64,000 nucleotides of DNA, from positions 626,321 to 690,320 of the forward strand of contig NW_004797557.1 in the NCBI RefSeq assembly GCF_000002075.1, read 5' to 3'. Made by a program: the position numbers and the translations under genes. The DNA is from Aplysia californica. Lineage: Eukaryota > Mollusca > Gastropoda > Aplysiida > Aplysiidae. Below, piece by piece: positions 11,452-46,870 of the stretch. The notes under the pieces were generated by a model that searched no databases, had not been told where the DNA came from, and saw only the letters and a program-made list of their open reading frames with translations. Each line of letters begins with the position of its first letter. The stretch's first letter is position 1.

Positions 11452-11666
11452 TGCCAGATCTGCGACAGATATCGGCGATCATGGTTTTCCATTCATTCCT
11501 TTGCTCGGATGCTCTCAGAAAAGCTACGTTTCCCTGATCATTCCCTGTTACCCATTTATTTAGGTACCCTAAGTATGTTGTTCAGGGCCTACTCCTGCCT
11601 CGCTTGCCCTCAATTTTGCCAATGAGAGCAAGATGTTCAAGACCCTTATGTCTCTTCTGGTGTCCC

Positions 11667-11794
11667 AAAAACTGCATTAAAATGTTTCGTTTCCTGATTG
11701 TTTTTAACATTGAGCGTACCACGTGGACATGAAGCCCACGTGGTACGCTCAATGTTAAAAACAATCAGGAAACGAAAAATTTTAATGCAGTTTT
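11667..11794. repeat. Near-perfect long palindrome inside the LINE
   Basis: The arms at 11667-11725 and 11736-11794 are about 59 bp each and differ by only a few bases. They are separated by about 10 bp. The arm starts AAAACTGCATTAAAATGTTT and ends AGCGTACCACGTGG. One arm continues the LINE on each side, so this is probably a local inverted duplication. An assembly or replication-slippage artefact is also possible. Confidence 0.85.
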
Positions 11795-12969
11795 ACTTCA
11801 TGAAGGACTACTTCATTTGATTTTTTTCCCTTCCACGATACTCCTAGCAGTCTCCTAAGAAACCACATTTCTGTTGCTTCTATTTTATTTTCACTGTCTT
11901 TAGTGATTGTACAGCATTCACAGCCATATATAGAAGGGTTGACCAAACATAGCATTTCAGGACTTTCATCTTGGTGTTCATTGAGATGTTTCTATTTTTC
12001 AGGATTGAGCTCATTTTATTGAAACTAGCCTTAGCCATTGTAGAATCTAGTTCTCCTTTTTATTTCTGTGGAACATTTCAGGTGTTATCATAATATATCC
12101 TAGATATTTAAACTGTTGGACTTGTTTGATCTTTTCACCTTTGCTAATGAGATTACAACTAGGGTTTGCTGGGTTTTTTTGTGGATATTACCATGCATTC
12201 TGTTTTCGTTACATTCAACAATAACCCTTTACGTTCACTTTCTGTTACAACAGTATCTAGAAGCAATTGAAAGTCCTTTTCGGAGCCTGCTATTAAAACT
12301 GTGTCATCTGCATACCTGATGTTATTAATATTTTCTCCATTTACTTTGAGGCCTGGACATTCTTCTATGTTTCTAAGGATTGTTTCACTGTACATGTTAA
12401 AAAGGTCTGGTGACATAACTCATCCTTGCCTCACTCCTCGCCTGATCTGCTTATTCACTGTATTCTCCATTAATTCGTACAGCAGTGTTTTGGTCCCAGT
12501 ACAAATTTCTGATAATTCTTAGATCTTTTCCATCTATGTCTAGCTTTTCCAGTATTTTAAATAGCTCATCATGTCTAACTTTATCAAACGGCTTTGAATA
12601 ATCTATGAAGCATAAATACAGATCTTTCTGTTCTTCAATAATCTCTCCATTAACATTGTTAAGGTGAATATAGCATTTCTGGTGCCCTTGTCAGGAACAA
12701 AGCCGAATTGCGTTTTAGATATCTCTGGTCTTACATTTTTTCTCAATCTTCCCATTATTACTCGCAGCAATATTTTTGTAAAATGACTCATAAAGCTAAT
12801 TGTTCTGTACATATCACACTCAGTGTCACCTGGTGTTTTAGGTAAAGCTATAAAAACTGACTTCATCATATCTTATGGGATCTCACCGCTGTCATAAATA
12901 GCATTTAGGAGCTTTGTGGTTATTCCAGTGCCTAGTTCTTCAAGCGCGACAATCACTTCACTTCAACTG

Positions 12970-13541
12970 TATTACCTGTCCTGGGCAACAACGTCATTGC
13001 ACACAGGACAGGTCCATAAGTGCTCAGCCCCCCCCCCCCCTCCCCCAGCACCAAAGCCCGCAAGCAAGGTATCCACTGATTGTTCCGGTGGCTGTCTGAT
13101 TATGGCGACGTCTTTCCTTTCCAGATAATCGCTTCTTTCTTCCTTCTCCCCTCACTATCTCCATTTCCCGCATCCTAATGATTGCGTGGTGTTCTGCTGT
13201 CTCCTTGTCTTCTTCACCCCGCAACTTTTTCTCCAGGGTCTTCAACACTTCTCCTTTGTCAAATTTCACCTCACCATCAACCACAGCACTGCCTGCCAGC
13301 CTATCAGCCTCCTCATTGCCTCTCACTCCAGAGTGCCCAGGACAGAATATCCACGTGATGGCTCTAAGTGATGAGTTCATCCATTCACTCCGAAGAAGCC
13401 CTTTCTCAACCCTTCACAAGATGCTCTGGGAGTCCGTGACAATGATGAGATGAGTTGTTCTTGGTCTTGTATTATGAAGCCATCCAAGCGCTCTTGTTAC
13501 GGCCTCAATCTCCATTTTAATGCATGAAGTTGTTCTTTCTA
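12970..13541 (-). mobile_element. RNase H-bearing LINE fragment inserted in the RTE-like LINE
   Basis: A perfect 13-bp direct repeat TTCACTTCAACTG at 12957-12969 and 13542-13554 brackets this segment and falls inside the PVEV codons of the host LINE, so it is a clear TSD. On the minus strand it encodes the end of an RNase H domain: KMEIEAVTRALGWLHN (catalytic E), HLIIVTDSQSIL (D), WIFCPGHSGVRGNEEADRLAG (H and D), then the C-terminal HLWTCPVCNDVVAQDR and a stop just before the insertion end. One in-frame TGA follows DSQSIL, and a frame change falls in the polyG run at about 13028-13045. The RNase H indicates an I/Jockey/R1-type lineage, different from the host LINE. Confidence 0.82.
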
Positions 13542-14154
13542 TTCACTTCAACTGGAATATTATTATTAACTGGCCCTGTGGCTTTTCCTTGTTTCATTTT
13601 CCTAATGGCAGCTTGCACTTCTGCTTTCAGTATTGGTGGTCCATTTATTTCATTCTTTATTACCGGGTTTTCACCTCTATTATCTTTGAAAAGTTCTTCT
13701 ATGTATTCTGACCATTCTGTTTAAGACATCCCCGTTGTCCATTAAAATATTTCCTCCCTTTGATCTTATGCATCCTGTATTTGAGCATCCCTTTATCCCA
13801 CTTACTTCTTTGATTTTGGATCAATTTGGATCTTAGCGTACAAGAAACCTAGGATCAAATCCCGATCAATTGGAAGAAAATTTGATAATCCGCCAAATCT
13901 TGGAATGAAGTTGCCAATCTGGAAATCACATGGCCGACAACGTACTTCAGTGAATGAGCCGAAGTTAACCTGCTGGAGATTTCATTGGGTGAATTGGGAA
14001 GGGAAATAATCCATCTTGGCTTATGAAAATTCATGTTTACGACTGAGTCTGGGATCTCTTGTTGGTCCTGTGTTGGAATTGGAACCACAAATTTTGTTCG
14101 CAGAGGTTGTTGGATATTGTTTGCATAGAGTGATCAAATGCCTGGTACTATAAA

Positions 14155-14600
14155 GGTACTAGATCTAGAATCTAGAGTCTAGTTGCCTAAGTTGGTTGTT
14201 TTTAGTCAGTTACTGTTTTTTCTCTAATAGACTAGATCTAGATTCTAGATCTCTAGATCTAGATTCTAGATTCTAGATCTAGATTCTAGTCTAGATATCT
14301 AGATCTAGATTCTACATCTAGATCTAATTATATTTAATAAATAAACTAATTATCTAGAATCTAGAGTTAGAGTTAGAGATCTAGAAATCTAGAGATGCGT
14401 GCATTCATGCTGACCGCAACCCCCTCGGCCTTGGAAACATGATCTCTATAGTATAGTCTACTCTAGATTCTAGATTAATTAGAGATAAAGAACAGAGTCT
14501 AGATCTAGAGTTTAGATCTAGATCTAGATTAGATATATATAGATCTAGATCTATTACTATTAGATATAGATTCTAGATCTACTATTACTCCTGTATTAAC
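14155..14600. repeat. TAGATC/TCTAGA degenerate satellite-like tract
   Basis: Dense interspersed copies of TCTAGATCTAGA and relatives over about 450 bp, with unrelated sequence between clusters. The hexamers are self-complementary, so the tract can fold at many registers. Related short clusters occur at 4229, 5696, 5942, 6024, 16735 and 42990. The stretch 13855-14154 before it shows nothing recognisable. Confidence 0.7.
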
Positions 14601-14638
14601 TCTAGACTCTGCCCGCTTCAAATTTATGTCAACGGAGT

Positions 14639-15478
14639 CAGTGGCGGTGGGTGGACCAAGATTTGGGTGGGGCTTAGGTTTCTTCCACTTCTTTGTAACC
14701 AACAAAAAGCAAGCAATAAGAACAATAACAGTATATGATTTTTCTATACTCACGGCGAGCCACGGCATTTTGAGAACCATTCAAACGAAAAGCGTCACCT
14801 TTGTCTTCCATCTCTTTGTTCTTAGTTAAATTTAAGCTTCTGGATGGTGGGGAAAGAAGCCGTTTCACCTCCAAATTTCTCTAATTAGGCCTAGTTTTTA
14901 TCTGAAGATAAGTTGCCTCAAAAATGGTTTGATGTAATTAATAACTGTTAAATCTCAGCGGCACAAACACACAGCACTCCAAACACATACACACCGTCTA
15001 TTAGGTGGATTGGGTCGTGTTGTTGCGGAAAATAGAACGCACCTCTAACAAAGGCCCAATGGGCGCATAGGTATCTGTGTCACTGGGGGGAAGTGTGTCG
15101 TAAACTTTCACCCCATTGTCAGGGCTGGGAGAGCGTGAACCCTCTGTGCAGTGTTATTTTTTAAAAGTCTTCTACCTTTTTACAAGAAGAGTTTCATTAA
15201 AGACGGGCGTGGGAACCGGCTTATTCTTTCTGAGCCCTAACGACATTTGATTGGCTGTTAGGTTACTGTACTATAGTTGTAAGTGGTGACAACAATGATT
15301 GGATAAACGGGCAAGCCGCCAAGCTGATAACTGTGTGTTCATTGTGTGCGATCATAACGGTTTCAACTGCTTATTAAATTTCATTATTTAAGAAACTTTC
15401 AGTAACTGAAGGATAGAGTTGGGGTGGGGTGGGGGTGAGGGGCTCAAGCCCGTAGCCCTTCACTACCCACCGCCACTG
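14639..15478. mobile_element. hAT-like non-autonomous element
   Basis: It begins CAGTGGCGGTGGGT and ends ACCCACCGCCACTG, a 14-bp perfect inverted terminal repeat. The flanking 8-mers are AACGGAGT (14631-14638) and AACGGAAT (15479-15486), a 7/8 TSD. These are hAT hallmarks. No transposase frame is visible in the 840 bp. It sits at the left edge of the inverted-array element that follows. Confidence 0.72.
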
Positions 15479-16615
15479 AACGGAATGTCTACGTACACGG
15501 TAACCGGGCACCTAGCCTCAGTCTCAGTGTCTACGTAGGCCTACACGGTAACCGGCAACCGGGCATGTAATCTCAGTGTCATGTACACGGTAACAGGGCA
15601 TGTTGCCTCAATATCTACGTACACGACACGGTAACCGGCTACCGGGCATAGTTTCAGTCTCAGTGTCCCCAGAAATAAATATAATTAAATACTCTCTGGT
15701 GTCACGTACACGGTAACCTGGCAGTTCAGAGAACGTTCAGTTTCTGACATCCGGTGTTGCCTTCATCCCCACCCCTCCCCCGACTGTACCTTTAAAAAAA
15801 ATTCAATAATCGCCCCCCCCTCATTCCGGAGCCCTATTATACTTCATTACTTGAATGAACTTTGGTGACCCCAACTGGTACTCACAATGTGATGCACATG
15901 CACAGGTTCACTGACGTGTCACGATGGTGAGCCCGGCAAGACGCTTGTATGACTTTCTCTTTTTTTTCAGCAAGTGACAGCTCAGGACAAATATTGATTT
16001 ATTTTCATTCCGGTTCCCGTGTACGTAGATATACAAAGACTAGGTGAGACCAAAGATAGTACACATAACAAGATGGTCCACTCAGCCTAAAAAGTGTCCG
16101 CCCTTTGCTTCAGATGGCGCTGCAGTCTGTTTTGAAGCTCTCTTTCGTTTTTCCAGAAAAGAAGAATAGGGATAGCACCTCCTTGCGTGCGCAGATCGAC
16201 TGCTGTTCATCAGCAGTTCGGGTTCGTTCAGTGCAGAGTTTTAGGGTTTTTAAAATTTTAATGACCTCTCGCTTTTCATTCTAAAGTCAAATTAAACGAA
16301 GAAAACAATCACCCCTTCCTCCGGAAAAAGTTTTTTGTCAGCGTAACCATTTTAAACAAGTGTTCTTCCGAAATTTATTAAAAAACTTGCTAGTTTCACT
16401 TTGATTTTTTAAACACAAGTAGGGTAACTCTGTTCGCCAAGGGTGCACATTTGCGAAGAGGGTGCCACCAAATTTTGAGGACACTTTTTTAATTGGCTCA
16501 AAGAGAGTAGTGGCCCCTCTTGTTATGTAGACTCTTTGGTGAGACTAAGTGCCCGGTTACCGTGTACGTAGATACTGAGACTAGGTGCCCGGTTACCGTG
16601 TATGTAGACACTCCG
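15479..16615. mobile_element. Element with inverted minisatellite-array termini
   Basis: The left part (about 15480-15720) holds at least five degenerate copies of a roughly 40-bp unit containing CTACGTACACGGTAACCGGG and CCTAGCCTCAGTCTCAGTGT. The right part (about 16015-16040 and 16545-16615) holds the same unit in the opposite orientation (CCCGGTTACCGTGTACGTAG). The outer ends match as inverted repeats (CGGAATGTCTACGTACACGG left, CGGAGTGTCTACATACACGG from the right). Terminal repeats built of tandem subrepeats are known from foldback-like DNA transposons. The right array is interrupted by a MITE at 16050-16539. No coding frame was recognised. Confidence 0.6.
16050..16539. mobile_element. CCAAAGAT-end MITE, copy A (5-bp TSD)
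   Basis: It starts CCAAAGATAGTACACATAAC and ends GTTATGTAGACTCTTTGG. It is flanked by the perfect 5-bp repeat TGAGA (16045-16049 and 16540-16544). The inverted ends extend about 50 bp imperfectly, to AAAAAGTGTCC and its mirror GGACACTTTTTT. The 490-bp body is shared with copy B (17681-18174) at high similarity, including TCAGATGGCGCTGCAGT and GGTTCGTTCAGTGCAGAGTT. No coding capacity. A 5-bp TSD is uncommon among eukaryotic cut-and-paste families; Transib uses 5 bp but has different CACWATG ends. Confidence 0.8.
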
Positions 16616-17226
16616 TTTTATGTCAAAATGACTGCCTGACTACCCAGACTCTGCGTTCACCGTGTTCATCGTTTTTGTTTAATACAATTTAAAATCTGTA
16701 CAGATAGATTAAGATTCTAGAACCAAGAGCTTTTAGATAGATCTAGTCACTTGTTTTCCTTTAAAACTCTTGTCCTGCATCTGTGGTGAAATGCGAATCT
16801 TATCAGCAACCGAGTACGTTGGACGTTCCGGGCAGGCTGCCGGGGTCGCTCAGTGTGTACTGTTGGTGTACTGTGCGCACACCGGGAAACGTGTATGTTT
16901 TCGCCATGAATAGCGTGGGAGTGTGTTAATCGAAGATGAAAATAATGCTCGATCTTTCATAGCTTTCCTATTTATAAAGTGTTACAAACACATATGAATA
17001 ACCCCCTCTCATAATAAGCTGTGATAATAGACATTGCGAGTAGTTACGCCCTTTCGAATACCTTTCTAGACGCTCTTCTTGTTATAATGAATGACCTGGG
17101 GTTCGAAAGGGGATATAATAGGTCAATTTCCGAATGTTTAGCTCCCAAATTGTTCTTTGTACCTGCACAATGGTATTCAAAATTATCAAATTTAAATAAG
17201 CTTATTTTTTATCAGAGTATCATTTC
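16616..17226. other. Non-coding sequence
   Basis: No supported gene or element ends between the inverted-array element and the SINE. Confidence 0.35.
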
Positions 17227-18229
17227 GGGGACTCTTTTGGCCAAGAGGTTAAGGTGTTGGCCTCTCATTCAAAGGTCCCGGGTTCGTATTCGGGTAGCGA
17301 CCGAAAAATTTTCGACTCTAAAATTGTCTCCTTTCACCTCCTTTCCAGCTCTCTAGCAATATTCTGTCGTCTGCTTTCGTCTCTACTTTCTGCCCCCTCC
17401 CCCTCACCTCCTTTGCCCCCTCCTCTGGGCTCCTGACTCTTTCTGCAGCCTGTCTACTGCTACTCCTTGACTCCTTACAGCTGTCTTTCTGCCACACCCC
17501 TGATCTTCTAGTAGGAAAGATCTACACCTAGCCTTCTCGGACAAGGGCGAAAAATCTTGGAGGGCCCGTGTGCAAGTAAAGATCCCTTGGTGGTCTAAAA
17601 TTGATAAGAGAGTAGGCTTTGGCTGTCACTTCGGCAAAATTCAAAATTTCCTACCAACTGAAAATGTTTAATGTGTCCTGCCAAAGATAGTGGTCCACTC
17701 AGCCCAAAAAGTATCCGTGGAAGTCCACTCATTGCTTCAGATGGTGCTGCAGTGTTTGTTTTGAAGCTCTCTTTCGTTTCTCCAGAAGAATAGGAATAGC
17801 ACCTCCTTGCGTGTGCAGATCGACTGCTGTTCATCAGCTTTTCAGGTTCGTTCAGTGCAGAGTTTTAGGTTTTTTAAAATTTTAATGACCTCTCGCCTCT
17901 CAATTTAAGTCAAATTAAACGAAGAAAACAGTCGTCTCTTCCTCCGGAAAAGGTTTTTTGTCAGCGTAACCATTTTTAAAAAGCGTTCTTCCGAAATTTG
18001 AATTCTTATTTGTTCAAAAAGTTGTTAGTTTCACTTTGACTTTTTCCACACGAGTAGGGTAACTCTGTTCGCAAAGGGTGCACATTTGCGAATAGGGTGC
18101 CACCGAATTTTGAGGACACTTTTTTAATTGGCTCAAAGAGAGGAGTGGACCATCTTGTCATGTATAATCATTGGTCCTGCGCGCTCATTTGTCATTTGAC
18201 CTAATGCAGTTGCGAGCGGCGTAAAATGC
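17227..18229 (+). mobile_element. tRNA-derived SINE, split by a MITE
   Basis: The head has a Pol III A-box-like TTGGCCAAGAGGTTAAGG and a decayed B-box GGTTCGTATTC. The body (CTCCTTTCACCTCCTTTCC, TCCCTTGGTGGTCTAAAATT) matches the copies at 33016-33545 and 30530-31046. At 17676-17680 it stops at TCCTG, and it resumes at 18175 with TCCTG, then CGCGCTCA..GCAGTTGCGAGCGGCGTAAAA. That is the expected SINE 3' tail, so the intervening 494 bp is a later insertion. Pol III promoter boxes and a LINE-like tail define it as a tRNA-derived SINE. Confidence 0.8.
17681..18174. mobile_element. CCAAAGAT-end MITE, copy B (5-bp TSD, inside a SINE)
   Basis: It starts CCAAAGATAGTGGTCCACTC and ends ATGTATAATCATTGG. 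It is flanked by TCCTG at 17676-17680 and 18175-18179. Because the uninterrupted SINE sequence is known from other copies in this window, the empty site (one TCCTG) can be read directly, which confirms a 5-bp target duplication. Relative to copy A it lacks about 14 bp (ACACATAACAAGAT) near the left end. It is younger than the SINE it interrupts. Confidence 0.85.
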
Positions 18230-18635
18230 TTACATAAAAAGTGGCTGAACTTCATGTAATCATTTCGCATCAAAAGGTGCAATTGTATTGCTGTGGCCTG
18301 AGAAAACTAATTTTTTAACTAGAAATGTTTCTGTACCTTTTGTTACACTCTTGAACTTACTTGGTCATGCATCGAATAGATTATAATTAATTTGATTAGA
18401 ACAATGACCTTGTGAGTTGACAAAATGATTCCTGGTGATTAAGACTGAAAAGTCTCATCCAAATAATTTTCATGAACTCTTTCTTTTTAATTAATATGAA
18501 GGCATATTATAATTACCTGTACTATCTGCTGAAATGACAATTAATACCGTTCTTTTGCCTTTTTAAAGTAGCTTTCCAAAATTCATGTTCAACATGTAGA
18601 TCTAGTTTTATTTTCATGCCATTCATACCTTGTTG

Positions 18636-18667
<32 letters not shown>

Positions 18668-18699
18668 CTCCCTCCCTCCCTCCCTCCCTCCCTCCCTCT

Positions 18700-18746
<47 letters not shown>

Positions 18747-18778
18747 TCCCTCCCTCCCTCCCTCCCTCCCTCCCTCCC

Positions 18779-18828
<50 letters not shown>

Positions 18829-20705
18829 AGAACAGAGGCTTAGAGGCTCTTCCTAGTCGCAGAGCAACTACACACCTTGTTGATGGTGAAATAAATCCTG
18901 GGTAGTCCGTACTAGGTGACCGGCTCCAGTTGGGGGGGGGGGGGGGGGGAATACTTGCCACCCGCTTAATAATTTATCTCCTTTTTTAGCCTTCTAATTT
19001 GAGGAATATTTATTTTGGACATTCAAAGTCATATTGTAGGCAAATTTTACGAATTGTAGTATATTTTACTTTTATTAAAGAGAGAGAGAGAGAGAGAAAG
19101 AGAGCGAGAGAGAGAGAGAGAGAGATGACATATATGTGACAAAAATGATATTTGAAAGTTTAACTGTCAAAACTAGTAGCCTACGTGTACCATCGTCTCT
19201 GGCAAGATTTTAAGTAAATTCCAGATATCACTTCCTTTACTCACAAAACTCGATGTTTTTTCTATTTTAAGAATTGCAGAAAATAGTGCTTTTTTAAAAC
19301 AAAATGTAAGAAAAGTTGTCAGTCAACCTCTCATGGAAACATCATGGTGTCCTCTGCATGCCAATCAAGTTGCTTGAGTGACGTGACTTCGTTTGTGAAA
19401 TAGTTTGTCAGGCAGTTCTTTCAGTTCCTGTTCTAAGATAATAAAATGCAAAGTTTACTGCAATGTTTTTCATGTCTAACATGTCTTTGTGTTGAATTTT
19501 AAGCAAAGGAAAGTTGTACTATGTTTAAAAGCTGAAAGAAAAATGAAGAGCTATTCAGAAAAATACAGTTTGCAATGACTTAAATTGGACTTGCTATCAA
19601 TACAAACAACAGATTATTATAAAAATCATCTTTATCTTTTGCTTTTGTTTTCATCATAATGGCAGTTGTGATACACTGGTGTCATTGGATCATTTTTTAA
19701 AGGCTTTTTGAAGTTACCAGAAAATTGTAGCTTTATAATGTCAGAAATGTTCAGAGACTTCTTGAATCAATTTAAAGGATAATATTAATTATAACAGGGC
19801 TGCCCACCGTTATGATTTGGTGGAATTGATTCCGATTTTGTAAAAGGTGGGCTACCACAACCCACTGCCAACCTTCCTCGTGTAAAAAAAAAAGAGAAAA
19901 CTACCATACCTGACAGTCTACGTCACTTAAACAGCATTTACACCCTCTTTGAATTGTGGCCCTTGTGGTTGCTCAGTTTCACTTTGCCCTAAGAAAAATA
20001 TTGGACTATAGAAGTGTCAAAGTCAGGAGTAAGGCAAACATTAGGCTCAGGTTGACATGGTGTTAGTAAATTCCTGCCCTTTTTTATTGTGGGTGACAAC
20101 CTGGGCCAATGAAATTTTTTATAAAATGGGTCATTGTTTGAAACTTGAAACAATTTGCTAAGGTGAGTGTGTGGCAAAGACATCTTTTTTTCACCACACC
20201 TTTGTTTGTAAATGTATATTTGCTTGACTACAAGCCCTGTCCTTGACACCCTGAAGGAAGAAGACTATCCATGGCCATTTACGAATTTTAAAGCCAGATT
20301 ACTAATTTTTTATTTGTTGATTACTAACACATGCTGGTGGGTGGGCATCCCTGCAATAATCTTTAGTCTAAGATAATAGATTTCGTCCTTGTAAATCGAA
20401 TATAGCAAGCCTTTCATCATTTTTACTTTGAAAACGTAAGTTGCTCGTCTATCCAGTAAATGTGTGAAGAACAGGTCTAATAGAAATTTTCGTTTCTCAA
20501 AATCAGAAAATAGATAGGTCACATTTTGTTGCGAAACTGTTCTCATAGATAGATTTATTATTATGCAGTTGCTAGTTGTTGCTTTTTGGCTTTATCAAAA
20601 GATTTCTCTTAGACTTCAAAATATTTCATATATTTCTTAACTTTTAACCATGAAAAGAACTTTTATTACTTGATTTTATTAATTTTGTGATGCTTCCTTT
20701 TCTAG
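18230..20705. other. Intergenic sequence upstream of PP1 with simple repeats
   Basis: No supported coding exon. It contains the CT/CCCT tract at 18635-18830, a polyG run at about 18932-18949, and a (GA)n tract at 19080-19125. A short motif at 18910-18935 (ACTAGGTGACCGGCTCC) recurs at 60300-60325, suggesting a minor dispersed repeat. Confidence 0.45.
18635..18830. repeat. (CT)n/(CCCT)n compound microsatellite
   Basis: Alternating blocks of CT and CCCT repeats over about 195 bp. Low-complexity reading frames across it are not genes. Confidence 0.95.
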
Positions 20706-20879
20706 TGGATCACTTGACACTGTTGCAGAAATGACAGGCTTTGGACTTTGACGAAGTATGGATGATATTCTGTCAATGCAGAAAAGTGGCATTGTCTCCT
20801 CTTCTTAACAGTACGTTGTATCTGAATATGTTTGTGAAACTTGAGGTGCTTTCTGAGGATTCCAGCAAGTAACTGGCAG
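20706..20879 (+). other. Candidate non-coding first exon of the PP1 gene
   Basis: It is preceded by a good acceptor (TGCTTCCTTTTCTAG) and ends at CTGGCAGG with a consensus donor GTGAGTA. It carries only short frames with stops, as expected of 5' UTR. The next exon would be 22030-22174, which starts after CTAAATTTACAG and holds the ATG. No transcript data are available, so it is a prediction from splice signals only. Confidence 0.35.
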
Positions 20880-21627
20880 GGTGAGTATGTTTTTGAGATC
20901 TCAACTCACACACTTTTGGTGCCGGTTTAGTTGAAGGTTGATCGCATGAAGCAGTTTACGTGCCTTAAGTCCCACCTTACTGACCAGGGTCTACTGCCTA
21001 GCGTAAGTCCCTCCTGATTAGCTACTGTAACGACATTGCGGAGGGCATTAACCAAAGTCGGTGACATCATAATATAACACAAATGTGGTGTGTGGATGGG
21101 TTCATGTTGTTAGAATAAAAATCACATTATTATGGTCAAGGGGAATTAACTGAATTTATTATTAATAGTATGTATTATCTTTTTGTATCATAACTATTCT
21201 TAGAGTTATTTCTCTTGATTATATCAGTAACATTACACTCTTCCTTGTTGAAAACTTAATTCTTTTTTATTATTGTTTTGGTGAACTTCCACTCACCACT
21301 CTTGTGTGGCATATATGTGTCCTGAGCAAGTCAGTTGTAATAAATCCTCTCATCAAAGATCATTGAGTTGAAAACATATTTTTCCTCCATGTGAAATGGC
21401 AGCCTCAATACATGTTTCGGTGTCACTAACATCAAAGAATTTTGCGGTCATAAAGATTATGATTTACAAGTAAGTTGTGACAGCAAGTGACCAGACAGGA
21501 CTATTTTCAAGAAATCAGGGGGAAGTTCCAAGCAATCAACTCTATTTATATTCAATTTGGCAATGTTCAAAGTTGTAATTCAATATGTATAACATTTCTC
21601 TTATATAAAGCAGCAGATGACCAATCG

Positions 21628-21698
21628 ACTGCTTAGTGTAAGGCTTGTCATACGTCACTTTTCAAAATGGTGTATAGTGGAGTCTTACACTAAGCAGT
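21628..21698. repeat. Hairpin in the presumed 5' UTR intron
   Basis: ACTGCTTAGTGTAAG (21628-21642) and its exact inverse CTTACACTAAGCAGT (21684-21698) frame a 41-base loop. It could be a tiny MITE remnant. No TSD was seen. Confidence 0.6.
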
Positions 21699-22099
21699 TG
21701 CAATAAAGAGAAAATCATCTCTATACACTGTCACTGTACACTTCTTGACTGAGGCAGATTGACGGTTTCAGAAAGTGTTTTGGAGTAATATGAGGTTTGG
21801 GGGTATCGATTAGATTTATAATAATTCAAGTAATTATTTGAATTTATAAATATTTGGCCAATATTGATGCTGAATCATTCCCTTGATAAAAGTTTCAGTG
21901 TTAATTGTGTGATAAATTGTAATAATGTGGTATAGGCTACTGAAAATGTGACTACGTCATATTTTCTATAGATTCCTTTCGCCATACATTTTTTTGGGTA
22001 CAATCTTATTTTGTCTTCTAAATTTACAGATCTTTCTTTGTTCTGGAACAGAGAGTACAGCTAAAACCCATGCTGGCTGGTACTGATTAACCACAAAAA

Positions 22100-46226
<24,127 letters not shown>

Positions 46227-46639
46227 GCAAGTTTTGTTCTTTACAGACTTGACTTATTTGTCACATTCCTGATAATTTTTTTTCTTCCGATGGTGCAGAT
46301 GTTTTTATCTGGTGATCATTTTGAGGATTTTGTTCTTGTGTGCGGATGAAAATATTTATTTACACATTGGATTAAGAATAGATTCAGTTTCCTCTGTAAT
46401 GGAATTGTGTCCTCCATGTAAGTTTTGTGAGCATTTGAAGTACCAATGTCCACTTTGGTTGCTCATTTCTCTGATCATAAACAGAGAGCGTGTTGTATTT
46501 TGTTTGTATACTTTTTCTTAGTCACACATGTTGATTGTCATGTGATATGAATGAATCTCTTTCTGCTTATGCTTTGTGCTGTATAATCATGACCTCTCTC
46601 AGATTACACTTGTTTTTTAAGGCTTGTTTTTGGACTGCT

Positions 46640-46870
46640 TTTATAATTGTTACTCTTACAGGGTTTTTTTAGACTTGGACACAATTATCATAGAAGTATG
46701 TGTGGGTGGTTGACGGATGCTCTGGTGTGGTTTGCTATTGTCTTCATCTCTCCTTCTTTTTTTGTTTTTGTTACTCTCTTGCAACCCCTAATCTTCGGCA
46801 CGTATTTGACCTCATTGTGTTGCAAGGGCTGTAAAATGCATACAAAAACAAACAAACAAAAAAGAAAGAA
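46640..46870 (+). mobile_element. SINE-like repeat, second copy of the family near 28923
   Basis: TGCTCTGGTGTGGTTTGCT, TTGTTACTCTCTTGCAACCC and CTAATCTTCGGCACGTATTT match the family at 28940-29350, ending in GTTGCAAGGGCTGTAAAATG and an A-rich tail. Confidence 0.5.

Larger units (their letters stand above)
11372..13830 (-). mobile_element. RTE-like LINE, decayed, interrupted by another LINE
   Basis: Read on the minus strand the pieces appear in ORF2 order. About 13730-13530 is the linker before the reverse transcriptase (RWSEYIEELFKDN, IRKMKQGKATGPVNNNIPVEV). From 12957 comes LLNAIYDSGEIP, then SVFIALPKTPGDTECDMYRT and SKTQFGFVPDKGTRNAIF. Then 12416-12159 has SPDLFNMYSETILRNIEE and NNIRYADDTVLIAGSEKDF, with the catalytic YADD box of the reverse transcriptase. 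Finally 11640-11585 has RKRNILMQFLGH and LIGKIEGKRGRSRP, and the C-terminus is NEWKTMIADICRRSGTG followed directly by a (TGA)n tail at 11372-11450. Several frame changes and stops show that it is inactive. The C-terminal style and a stop codon lying in the tail repeat resemble RTE-clade LINEs; the clade is inferred. The domain order is broken at 12970-13541 by a second LINE fragment, and by a palindrome at 11667-11794. Confidence 0.8.

Noticed and set aside
13024-13380. Host RNase H gene
   Set aside because: The domain is truncated, has an in-frame stop just upstream, and is bounded by a 13-bp TSD, so it is a LINE fragment.
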